Below are positions 45,301-57,800 of a DNA stretch of 64,000 nucleotides, piece by piece. The first letter of the stretch is position 1, and the number at the start of each line of letters is the position of its first letter. Source of the stretch: Acanthacorydalis orientalis (Eukaryota > Arthropoda > Insecta > Megaloptera > Corydalidae); assembly GCA_034766995.1 (NCBI GenBank), contig CM068313.1:4650461-4714460 (forward strand). Reading direction: 5' to 3'. The notes beneath the pieces are model-generated. The model made no database searches and had not been told where the DNA came from. It saw nothing but the letters and a program-made list of their open reading frames with translations. The translations under genes and the position numbers were made by a program.

Positions 45301-48300
45301 TATTATCTATAATAGCATAATTTTGCCCGAAAAACCTATTTTTCAACCAGTTTTTCGGCCATAAGTAGTCGAATTTAAATGCGAAATGGCTCATATCGCA
45401 TATCGTTAGATGCGTCATAAAATTATCTATCTCGTGGTGTGCAATTCGATTCGATTATCTTTCAAAAAAGCCTAATTTTGCCCGAAAAACCTATTTTTCA
45501 ACTAGTTTTTCGGCCATAAGTAGTCAAAATTAAGTGCGAAATGGCTCATATCGCATATCGTTAGATGCGTCTTAAAATTATCTATCTCGTGGTGTGCAAT
45601 TCGATTCGATTATCTTCCAAAAAAGCCTAATTTTGCCTGAAAAACCTATTTTTCAACCAGTTTTTCGGCCATAAGTAGTCGAAATTAAGTGCGAAATGGC
45701 TCATATTGCATATCGTTAGATGCGTCTTAAAATTATCTATCTCGTGGTGTGCAATTCGATTCGATTATCTTCCAAACCTAATTTTGCCCGAAAAACATAT
45801 TTTTCAACCAGTTTTTCGGCCATAAGTAGTCGAATTTAAATGTAAAATGGTTCATATCGCATATCGTTAGATGCGTCTTAAAATTATCTATCTCGTGGTG
45901 TGCAATTCGATTCGATTATCTTTCAAAAAAGCCTAATTTTGCCCGAAAAACCTATTTTTCAACCAGTTTTTCGGCCATAAGTAGTCGAATTTAAATGTAA
46001 AATGGTTCATATCGCATATCGTTAGATGCGTCTTAAAATTACCTATCTCGTGGTGTGCAATTCGATTCGATTATTATCTATAAAAGCCTAATTTTGCCCG
46101 AAAAACCTATTTTTCAACTAGTTTTTCGGCCATAAGTAGTCAAAATTAAGTGCGAAATGGCTCATATCGCATATCGTTAGATGCGTCTTAAAATTATCTA
46201 TCTCGTGGTGTGCAATTCGATTCGATTATCTTCCAAAAAAGCCTAATTTTGCCCGAAAAACCTATTTTTCAACCAGTTTTTCGGCCATAAGTAGTCGAAT
46301 TTAAATGCGAAATGGCTCATATCGCATATCGTTAGATGCGTCTTTAAATTATCTATCGCGTGGCGTGCAATTCAATTTGATTATCTTCAAAAAAAGCCTA
46401 ATTTTTCCCGAAAAACCTATTTTTCAACCAGTTTTTCGGCCATAAGTAGTCGAATTTAAATGTAAAATGGTTCATATCGCATATCGTTAGATGCGTCTTA
46501 AAATTATCTATCTCGTGGTGTGCAATTCGATTCGATTATCTTCCAAAAAAACCTAATTTTGCCCGAAAAACCTATTTTTCAACCAGTTTTTCGGCCATAA
46601 GTAGTCGAATTTAAATGTAAAATGGTTCATATCGCATATCGTTAGATGCGTCTTAAAATTATCTATCTCGTGGTGTGCAATTCGATTCGATTATCTTTCA
46701 AAAAAGCCTAATTTTGCCCGAAAAACCTATTTTTCAACTAGTTTTTCGGCCATAAGTAGTCAAAATTAAGTGCGAAATGGCTCATATCGCATATCGTTAG
46801 ATGCGTCTTAAAATTATCTATCGCGTAGTGTGCAATTCAATTCGATTATCTACCAAAAAAGCCTAATTTTGCCCGAAAAACCTATTTTTCAACCAGTTTT
46901 TCGGCCATAAGTAGTCGAATTTAAATGTAAAATGGTTCATATCGCATATCGTTAGATGCGTCTTAAAATTACCTATCTCGTGGTGTGCAATTCGATTCGA
47001 TTATTATCTATAATAGCATAATTTTGCCCGAAAAACCTATTTTTCAACCAGTTTTTCGGCCATAAGTAGTCGAATTTAAATGCGAAATGGCTCATATCGC
47101 ATATCGTTAGATGCGTCATAAAATTATCTATCTCGTGGTGTGCAATTCGATTCGATTATCTTTCAAAAAAGCCTAATTTTGCCCGAAAAACCTATTTTTC
47201 AACTAGTTTTTCGGCCATAAGTAGTCAAAATTAAGTGCGAAATGGCTCATATCGCATATCGTTAGATGCGTCTTAAAATTATCTATCTCGTGGTGTGCAA
47301 TTCGATTCGATTATCTTCCAAAAAAGCCTAATTTTGCCTGAAAAACCTATTTTTCAACCAGTTTTTCGGCCATAAGTAGTCGAAATTAAGTGCGAAATGG
47401 CTCATATTGCATATCGTTAGATGCGTCTTAAAATTATCTATCTCGTGGTGTGCAATTCGATTCGATTATCTTCCAAACCTAATTTTGCCCGAAAAACATA
47501 TTTTTCAACCAGTTTTTCGGCCATAAGTAGTCGAATTTAAATGTAAAATGGTTCATATCGCATATCGTTAGATGCGTCTTAAAATTATCTATCTCGTGGT
47601 GTGCAATTCGATTCGATTATCTTTCAAAAAAGCCTAATTTTGCCCGAAAAACCTATTTTTCAACCAGTTTTTCGGCCATAAGTAGTCGAATTTAAATGTA
47701 AAATGGTTCATATCGCATATCGTTAGATGCGTCTTAAAATTACCTATCTCGTGGTGTGCAATTCGATTCGATTATTATCTATAAAAGCCTAATTTTGCCC
47801 GAAAAACCTATTTTTCAACTAGTTTTTCGGCCATAAGTAGTCAAAATTAAGTGCGAAATGGCTCATATCGCATATCGTTAGATGCGTCTTAAAATTATCT
47901 ATCTCGTGGTGTGCAATTCGATTCGATTATCTTCCAAAAAAGCCTAATTTTGCCCGAAAAACCTATTTTTCAACCAGTTTTTCGGCCATAAGTAGTCGAA
48001 TTTAAATGCGAAATGGCTCATATCGCATATCGTTAGATGCGTCTTTAAATTATCTATCGCGTGGCGTGCAATTCAATTTGATTATCTTCAAAAAAAGCCT
48101 AATTTTTCCCGAAAAACCTATTTTTCAACCAGTTTTTCGGCCATAAGTAGTCGAATTTAAATGTAAAATGGTTCATATCGCATATCGTTAGATGCGTCTT
48201 AAAATTATCTATCTCGTGGTGTGCAATTCGATTCGATTATCTTCCAAAAAAGCCTAATTTTGCCTGAAAAACCTATTTTTCAACCAGTTTTTCGGCCATA

Positions 48301-51060
48301 AGTAGTCGAAATTAAGTGCGAAATGGCTCATATTGCATATCGTTAGATGCGTCTTAAAATTATCTATCTCGTGGTGTGCAATTCGATTCGATTATCTTCC
48401 AAACAAACCTAATTTTGCCCGAAAAACTTATTTTTCAACCAGTTTTTCGGCCATAAGTAGTCGAATTTAAATGTAAAATGGTTCATATCGCATATCGTTA
48501 GATGCGTCTTAAAATTATCTATCTCGTGGTGTGCAATTCGATTCGATTATCTTTCAAAAAAGCCTAATTTTGCCCGAAAAACCTATTTTTCAACCAGTTT
48601 TTCGGCCATAAGTAGTCGAATTTAAATGTAAAATGGTTCATATCGCATATCGTTAGATGCGTCTTAAAATTACCTATCTCGTGGTGTGCAATTCGATTCG
48701 ATTATTATCTATAAAAGCCTAATTTTGCCCGAAAAACCTATTTTTCAACTAGTTTTTCGGCCATAAGTAGTCAAAATTAAGTGCGAAATGGCTCATATCG
48801 CATATCGTTAGATGCGTCTTAAAATTATCTATCTCGTGGTGTGCAATTCGATTCGATTATCTTCCAAAAAAGCCTAATTTTGCCCGAAAAACCTATTTTT
48901 CAACCAGTTTTTCGGCCATAAGTAGTCGAATTTAAATGCGAAATGGCTCATATCGCATATCGTTAGATGCGTCTTTAAATTATCTATCGCGTGGCGTGCA
49001 ATTCAATTTGATTATCTTCAAAAAAAGCCTAATTTTTCCCGAAAAACCTATTTTTCAACCAGTTTTTCGGCCATAAGTAGTCGAATTTAAATGTAAAATG
49101 GTTCATATCGCATATCGTTAGATGCGTCTTAAAATTATCTATCTCGTGGTGTGCAATTCGATTCGATTATTGTCTATAAAAGCCTAATTTTGCCCGAAAA
49201 ACCTATTTTTCAACCAGTTTTTCGGCCATAAGTAGTCGAATTTAAATGCGAAATGGCTCATATCGAATATCGTTAGATGCGTCATAAAATTATCTATCTC
49301 GTGGTGTGCAATTCGATTCGATTATCTTTCAAAAAAGCCTAATTTTGCCCGAAAAACCTATTTTTCAACTAGTTTTTCGGCCATAAGTAGTCAAAATTAA
49401 GTGCGAAATGGCTCATATCGCATATCGTTAGATGCGTCTTAAAATTATCTATCTCGTGGTGTGCAATTCGATTCGATTATCTTCCAAAAAAGCCTAATTT
49501 TGCCCGAAAAACCTATTTTTCAACCAGTTTTTCGGCCATAAGTAGTCGAAATTAAGTGCGAAATGGCTCATATTGCATATCGTTAGATGCGTCTTAAAAT
49601 TAATTATCGCGTGGTGTGCAATTCAATTCGATTATCTTCAAAAAAAGCCTAATTTTTCCCGAAAAACCTATTTTTCAACCAGTTTTTCGGCCATAAGTAG
49701 TCGAATTTAAATGTAAAATGGTTCATATCGCATATCGTTAGATGCGTCTTAAAATTATCTATCTCGTGGTGTGCAATTCGATTCGATTATTGTCTATAAA
49801 AGCCTAATTTTGCCCGAAAAACCTATTTTTCAACCAGTTTTTCGGCCATAAGTAGTCGAATTTAAATGCGAAATGGCTCATATCGAATATCGTTAGATGC
49901 GTCATAAAATTATCTATCTCGTGGTGTGCAATTCGATTCGATTATCTTTCAAAAAAGCCTAATTTTGCCCGAAAAACCTATTTTTCAACTAGTTTTTCGG
50001 CCATAAGTAGTCAAAATTAAGTGCGAAATGGCTCATATCGCATATCGTTAGATGCGTCTTAAAATTATCTATCTCGTGGTGTGCAATTCGATTCGATTAT
50101 CTTCCAAAAAAGCCTAATTTTGCCCGAAAAACCTATTTTTCAACCAGTTTTTCGGCCATAAGTAGTCGAAATTAAGTGCGAAATGGCTCATATTGCATAT
50201 CGTTAGATGCGTCTTAAAATTATCTATCGCGTGGTGTGCAATTCAATTTGATTATCTTCAAAAAAAGCCTAATTTTTCCCGAAAAACCTATTTTTCAACC
50301 AGTTTTTCGGCCATAAGTAGTCGAATTTAAATGTAAAATGGTTCATATCGCATATCGTTAGATGCGTCTTAAAATTATCTATCTCGTGGTGTGCAATTCA
50401 ATTCGATTATCTTCAAAAAAAGCCTAATTTTTCCCGAAAAACCTATTTTTCAACTAGTTTTTCGGCCATAAGTAGTCAAAATTAAGTGCGAAATGGCTCA
50501 TATTGCATATCGTTAGATGCGTCTTAAAATTATCTATCTCGTGGTGTGCAATTCGATTCGATTATCTTCCAAACAAACCTAATTTTGCCCGAAAAACATA
50601 TTTTTCAACCAGTTTTTCGGCAATAAGTAGTCGAATTTAAATGTAAAATGGTTCATATCGCATATCGTTAGATGCGTCTTAAAATTATCTATCTCGTGGT
50701 GTGCAATTCGATTCGATTATCTTTCAAAAAAGCCTAATTTTGCCCGAAAAACATATTTTTCAACCAGTTTTTCGGCCATAAGTAGTCGAATTTAAATGTA
50801 AAATGGTTCATATCGCATATCGTTAGATGCGTCTTAAAATTACCTATCTCGTGGTGTGCAATTCGATTCGATTATTGTCTATAAAAGCCTAATTTTGCCC
50901 GAAAAACCTATTTTTCAACCAGTTTTTCGGCCATAAGTAGTCGAATTTAAATGCGAAATAGCTCATAACACATATCGCTAGATGCGTCTTAAAATTACCT
51001 ATCTCGTGGTGTGCAATTCGATTCGATTATTGTCCAAAAAAGCATAATTTTACCCAAAAA
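39350..51060 (+). repeat. 155-bp satellite array, forward orientation, about 75 units
   Basis: The unit recurs every 155 bases (for example GCAATTC at 41,101, 41,256, 41,411 and 41,566). Every unit keeps the core CAGTTTTTCGGCCATAAG and GTTAGATGCGTCTTAAA. Two main subtypes exist. Edge units (39,560-40,260) carry GACCTTACTTTGCTCAAAAA, and inner units carry GCCTAATTTTGCCCGAAAAA. Within the inner part, variant units recur in higher-order blocks (see findings). No open frame of note. Divergence falls from the left edge inward. Confidence 0.98.
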
Positions 51061-51290
51061 ACTTGTTTTCAACCAAAAAAGTCCAAAAATTGTTAAACAC
51101 AAGTCATTTTTGGACAATGTCCAAAAATCGTCATTAAGTCGAGCCATTTTTAGACAATGTTCAAAAATCGTCGTCGAATTCGAGTCATTTTTAGACAATG
51201 TCCAAAAATCGTAGGAAGTCTTAAGTTATTTTTAGACAATTTCCAAAAATCGACTTTAAACCCGAGTCATTTTTAGACAATGTCCAAAAA
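51060..51290 (+). repeat. Spacer of decayed 41-bp units, left
   Basis: About five diverged copies of the 41-bp unit, each with a TTTTTAGACAATGTCCAAAA-like block. They lie between the 155-bp array and the CACAGA minisatellite. The reverse complement of this spacer recurs near 59,564-59,725 and 60,848-61,065. Confidence 0.85.
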
Positions 51291-51882
51291 CACTCACAGA
51301 CACAGACTCACAGACACAGACCCACATAGACACAGACCCACACAGACACAAACCCACACAGACACAGACAGATCCAGACGCACACAGACACAGACCCACA
51401 CAGACACAGACCCACACAGACACAGACCCACACAGACACAGACCCACACAGAGACAGACCCACACAGACACAGACCCACACAGACACAGACCCACACAGA
51501 CACAGACCCACACAGACAAAGACAAACACAGACACAGAGACAGAGACACAGACACACAGACACAGACACAGACACACACAGACCCAGGCGCACACAGACC
51601 CAGGCGCACACAGACCCAGACCCACACAGACCCAGACCCACACAGACCCAGACCCACACAGACCCAGACGCACACAGACCCAGACCCACACAGACACAGA
51701 CAAAGACCAACACAGACGCAGACCCACACAGACACAGACCCACACAGACCCAGACCCACACAGACCCAGACCCACACAGACACAGACCCACACAGACACA
51801 GACCCACACTGACACAGAACCTACACACCCACACACACACACACACAACCACACCCACACATACACACACACACACACGAGC
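51290..51882 (+). repeat. 16-bp CACAGA minisatellite, left copy
   Basis: Tandem copies of CACACAGACACAGACC and variants (CCAGACC, CGCACACAGACCCAGG) run for about 590 bases and end in a (CA)n stretch. The unit has no stop codon in several frames, which creates 160-216-residue open frames on both strands that are not genes. Confidence 0.95.
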
Positions 51883-54845
51883 CGAGTGATTTTTAGACAA
51901 AGTCCAAAAATCGTCCGTCGAGCCGAGTGATTTTTAGACATTGTCCAAAAATCGACCTTCGAGCCGAGTGAATTTTAGACAATGTCCAAAAATCATCCGT
52001 CGAGGCGAGTGATTTTTAGACAATGTCCAAAAATCGACAGTCGAGCCGTGTGATTTTTAGACAATGTCCAAAAATCGTCCGTCGAGCCGAGAGATTTTTA
52101 GACAATATCCAAAAATCGTCGGTCGAGCCGAGTAATTTTTAGACAATGTCCAAAAATCATCCGTCGAGGCGAGTGGTTTTTAGACAATGTCCAAAAATCG
52201 TCCGTCGAGCCGAGTGATTTTTAGACAATGTCCAAAAATCATCCATCGATCCCAGTGATTTTAGACAATGTCCAAAAATCGTCCGTCGAGCCGAGTGATT
52301 TTTAGACAATGTCCAAAAATCGTCCGTCGAGCCGAGTAATTTTTAGACAATGTCCAAAAATCGTCCGTTGAGCCGAGTGATTTTTAGACAATGTCCAAAA
52401 ATCGTCCGTCGAGCCGAGTGATTTTAGACAATGTCCAAAAATCGTCCGTCGGCATGGTGATTTTTAGACAATGTCCAGAAATCGTCCGTCGAGCCGAGTG
52501 ATTTTTAGACAATGTCCAAAAATGGACCGTCGAGCCGTGTGATTTTTAGACAATGTCCAAAAATCGTCCGTCGAGCCGATTGATTTTTAGACAATGTCCA
52601 AAAATCGTCCATCAATCCCAGTGATTTTAGACAATGTCCAAAAATCGTCCGTCGAGCCGAGAGATTTTTAGACAATGTCCAAAAATTGTCCGTCGAGCCG
52701 AGTGATTTTTAGACAATGTCCAAAAATTTTCCGTCGAGCCGAGTGATTTTTAGACAATGTCCAAAAATCGTCCATCGATCCCAGTGATTTTAGACAATGT
52801 CCAAAAATCGTCCGCCGAGCCGTGTGATTTTTAGACAATGTCCAAAAATTTTCCGTCGAGCCGAGTGATTTTTAGACAATGTCCAAAAATCGTCCATCGA
52901 TCCCAGTGATTTTAGACAATGTCCAAAAATTGTTCGTCGAGCCGAGTGATTTTTAAACAATGTCCAAAAATCTTCCGTCGAGCCGAGTGATTTTTAGACA
53001 ATGTCCAAAAATCGTCCGTCGAGCCGAGTGATTTTTAGACAATGTCCAAAAATCATCCATCGATCCCAGTAATTTTATACAATGTCCAAAAATCGTCCAT
53101 CGATCCCAGTGATTTTAGACAATGTCCAAAAATCGTCCGTCGAGCCGTGTGATTTTTAGACAATGTCCAAAAATCGTCCGTCGAGCCGAGAGATTTTTAG
53201 ACAATGTCCAAAAATCGTCGATCGAGCCGAGTAATTTTAAGACAATGTCCAAAAATCATCCATCGAGGCGAGTGATTTTTAGACAATGTCCAAAAATGGA
53301 CCGTCGAGCCGTGTGATTTTTAGACAATGTCCAAAAATTGTCCGTCGAGCCGAGTGATTTTTAGACAATGTCCAAAAATCGTCCATCGATCCCAATGATT
53401 TTAGACAATGTCCAAAAATCGTCCGTCGAGCCGAGTGATTTTTAGACAATGTCCAAAAATCGTCCATCGATCTCAGTGATTTTAGACAATGTCCAAAAAT
53501 CGTCCATCGAGCCGAGAGATTTTTAGACAATGTCCATAAATTGTCCGTCGAGCCGAGTGATTTTTAGACAATGTCCAAAAATCTTCCGTCGAGCCGAGTG
53601 ATTTTTAGACAATGTCGAAAAATCGTCCATCGATCCCAGTGATTTTAGACAATGTCCAAAAATCATCCGTCGAGGCGAGTGATTTTTAGACAATGTCCAA
53701 AAATCGACAGTCGAGCCGTGTGATTTTTAGACAATGTCCAAAAATCGTCCGTCGAGCCGAGAAATTTTTAGACAATGTCCAAAAATCGTCGGTCGAGCCG
53801 AGTAATTTTTAGACAATGTCCAAAAATCATCCGTCGAGGCGAGTGATTTTTAGACAATGTCCAAAAATGGACCGTCGAGTCGTGTGATTTTTAGACAATG
53901 TCCAAAAATCGTCCGTCGAGCCGATTGACTTTTAGATAATGTCCAAAAATCGTCCATCGATCCCAGTGATTTTAGACAATGTCCAAAAATCGTCCGTCGA
54001 GCCGAGAGATTTTTAGACAATGTCGAAAAATTGTCCGTCGAGCCGAGTGATTTTTAGACAATGTCCAAAAATTTTCCGTCGAGCCGAGTGATTTTTAGAC
54101 AATGTCCAAAAATCGTCCATCGATCCCAGTGATTTTAGACAATGTCCAAAAATCGTCCGTCGAGCCGTGTGATTTTTTGACAATGTCCAAAAATTTTCCG
54201 TCGAGCCGAGTGATTTTTAGACAATGTCCAAAAATCGTCCATCGATCCCAGTGATTTTAGACAATGTCCAAAAATCGTCCGTCGAGCCGAGTAATTTTTA
54301 GACAATGTCCAAAAATCGTCCGTCGAGCCGAGAGATTTTTAGACAATGTCCAAAAATCGTCGGTCGAGCCGAGTAATTTTTAGACAATGTCCAAAAATCA
54401 TCCGTCGAGGCGAGTGGTTTTTAGACAATGTCCAAAAATCGTCCGTCGAGCCGAGTGATTTTTAGACAATGTCCAAAAATCATCCATCGATCCCAGTGAT
54501 TTTAGACAATGTCCAAAAATCGTCCGTCGAGCCGAGTGATTTTTAGACAATGTCCAAAAATCATCCATCGATCCCAGTGATTTTAGACAATGTCCAAAAA
54601 TCGTCCGTCGAGCCGAGTGATTTTTAGACAATGTCCAAAAATCGTCCGTCGAGCCGAGTAATTTTTAGACAATGTCCAAAAATCGTCCGTTGAGCCGAGT
54701 GATTTTTAGACAATGTCCAAAAATCGTCCGTCGAGCCGAGTGATTTTAGACAATGTCCAAAAATCGTCCGTCGGCATGGTGATTTTTAGACAATGTCCAG
54801 AAATCGTCCGTCGAGCCGAGTGATTTTTCGACAATGTCCAAAATC
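51883..54845 (+). repeat. 41-bp satellite, left arm of palindrome
   Basis: About 72 units of 40-41 bp with consensus GTCCGTCGAGCCGAGTGA followed by TTTTTAGACAATGTCCAAAA. A common subtype reads ATCGATCCCAGTGATTTTAG (40 bp), and a rare one GTCGGCATGGTGA. Units are 75-100 percent alike by eye. Open frames through it are repeat translations. Confidence 0.97.
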
Positions 54846-57800
54846 GTCCGGCTCGACCGACGATTTTTGGACATTTTCTAAAAGTCATTCGGCTCGACGG
54901 ACGATTTTTGGACATTGTCTAAAAGTCACCCGGCTCGACGGACGATTTTTGGACATTGTCTAAAATCACACGTTTCGACGGACGATTTTTGGACATTGTC
55001 TAAAAACCACTCGGCTCGACCGACGATTTTTGGACATTGTCTAAAAATCACTCTGCTGGACGGACGATTTTTGGACATTGAGTAAAAATCACCCGGCTCG
55101 ACGGACGATTAATGAACATTGTCTAACAATCACTCGGCTCGATGGACGATTTTTGGACATTGTCTAAAAATCACTCGGCTCGACGGACGATTTTTGGACA
55201 TTTTCTAAAAGTCATTCGGCTCGACGGACGATTTTTGGACATTGTCTAAAAATCACCCGGCTCGACGGACAATTTTTGTACATTGTCTAAAATCACACGT
55301 TTCGACGGACGATTTTTGGACATTGTCTAAAAATCACTCCGCTCGACATACGATTTATGGACATTGTCTAAAAATCACTCGGCTCGACGGACGATTTTTG
55401 GACATTGTCTAAAAACCACTCGGCTCGACCGACGATTTTTGGACATTGTCTAAAAATCACTCTGCTGGACGGACGATTTTTGGACATTGTGTAAAAATCA
55501 CCCGACTCGACGGACGATTTTTGGACATTGTCTAAAATCACTCGGCTCGATTGACGATTTTTGGAAATTGTCTAAAAATCTCTGGGCTCGACGGACAATT
55601 TTTGGACATTGTCTAAAAATCACTCGACTCGCCGGACGATTTTTGGACATTGTCTAAAAATCACTCGGCTCGACCGACGATTTTTGGACATTGTCTAAAA
55701 ATCACCAGGCCGACGGACGATTTTTGGACATTGTCGAAAAATCACTCGGCTCGACGGACGATTTTTGGATATTGTCTAAAAATCACTCGGCTCGGCGGAC
55801 GATTTTTGGACATTGTCGAAAAAGGACTCGGCTTGACCGACGATTTTTGGACATTGTGTAAAAATCACTCGGCTCGACCGACGATTTTTGGACATTATCT
55901 AAAAATCACCAGGCCGACGGACGATTTTTGGACATTGTCTAAAATCACTCTGCTCGATGGACGAATTTTGGACATTGTCTAAAAATCACTCGTCTCGACC
56001 GACGATTTTTAGACATTGTCTAAAAAACACCAGGCCGACGGACGATTTTTGGACATTGTCTAAAAATCACTCGTCTCGACCGACGATTTTTGGACATTGT
56101 CTTATAATCACCAGGCCGACGGATGATTTTTGGACATTGTCTAAAAATCACTCGTCTCGACCGACGATTTTTGGACATTGTCTAAGAATCACTCGGCTCG
56201 ACAGACGATTTTTGGACATTGTCTAAAAATCACTCGGCTCGACCGACGATTTTTGGACATTGTCTAAGAATCACTCGGCTCGACGGACGATTTTTGGACA
56301 TTGTCTAAAAATCACTCGGCTCGACCGACGATGTTTGGACATTGTCTAAGAATCACTTGGCTCGACGGACGATTTTTGGACATTGTCTAAAAATCACTCG
56401 TCTCGACCGACGATTTTTGGACATTGTCTAAAAATCACTCGGCTCGACGGACGATTTTTGGACATTGTCTAAAAATCACTCGACTCGACCGACGATTTTT
56501 GGACATTGTCTAAAAATCACTCGGCTCGACGGACGATTTTTGGACATTGTCTAAAAATCACTCGACTCGACCGACGATTTTTGGACATTGTCTAAAAATC
56601 ACTCGTCTCGACCGACGATTTTTGGACATTGTCTAAAAATCACTCGACTCGACCGACGATTTTTGGACATTGTCTAAAAATCACCAGGCCGACGGACGAT
56701 TTTTGGACATTGTCTAAAAATTACTCGGCTCGACGGGCGATTTGTGGACATTGTCTAAAAATCACTCGTCTCGACCGACGATTTTTGGACATTGTCTAAA
56801 AATCACCAGGCCGACGGACGATTTTTGGACATTGTCTAAAAATCACTCGGCTCGACGGACGATTTTTGGACATTGTCTAAAAATCACTCGTCTCGACCGA
56901 CGATTTTTGGACATTGTCTAAGAATCACTCGGCTCGACGGACGATTTTTGGACATTGTCTAAAAATTACTCGGCTCGACCGACGATGTTTGGACATTGTC
57001 TAAGAATCACTCGGCTCGACGGACGATTTTTGGACATTGTCTAAAAATCACTCGTCTCGACCGACGATTTTTGGACATTGTCTAAAAATCACCAGGCCGA
57101 CGGACGATTTTTGGACATTGTCTAAAAATTACTCGGCTCGACGGGCAATTTTTGGACATTGTCTAAAAATCACTCGGCTCGATTGACGATTTTTGGACAT
57201 TGTCTAAAATGACTCGGCTCGATGGACGATTTTTGGACATTGTCTAAAATTCACTCGGCTCGACGGACGATTTTTGGACATTCTCTAAAAATCACTCGGC
57301 TCGACGGACGATTTTTGGACATTGTCTAAAAATCACTCGGCTCGATGGACGATTTTTGGACATTGTCTAAAAATCACTCGGCTCGACGGACAATTTTGGG
57401 ACATTGTCTAAAAATTACTCGGTTCGACGGATGATTTTTGGACATTGTCTAAAATCACTCGGCTCGATGGACGATTTTTGGACATTGTCTAAAAATCACT
57501 CGCCTCGACGGACGATTTTTGGACATTGTCGAAAAATCACTCGGCTCGACCGACGATTTTTGGACATTATCTAAAAATCACCAGGCCGACGGACGATTTT
57601 TGGACATTGTCTAAAAATCACTCGGCTCGACGGACGATTTTTGGACATTGTCTAAAAACCACTCGGCTCGACCGACGATTTTTGGGCATTGTCTAAAAAT
57701 CACTCTGCTGGACGGACGATTTTTGGACATTGTCGAAAAATCACTCGGCTCGACCGACGATTTTTTGACATTATCTAAAAATCACCAGGCCGACGGACGA

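Noticed and set aside
39350..51060. CENP-B box in the 155-bp satellite
   Set aside because: I looked for TTCG, four bases, A, two bases, CGGG on both strands of the consensus and did not find it.
51256..51941. Open frames of 160-216 residues on both strands (VCVGLCLCGSVSVW-type and THTDTDPHRHRPTQ-type proteins)
   Set aside because: They are translations of the 16-bp CACAGA minisatellite, whose unit lacks stop codons. Frames are open on both strands at once and have no splice or start support.
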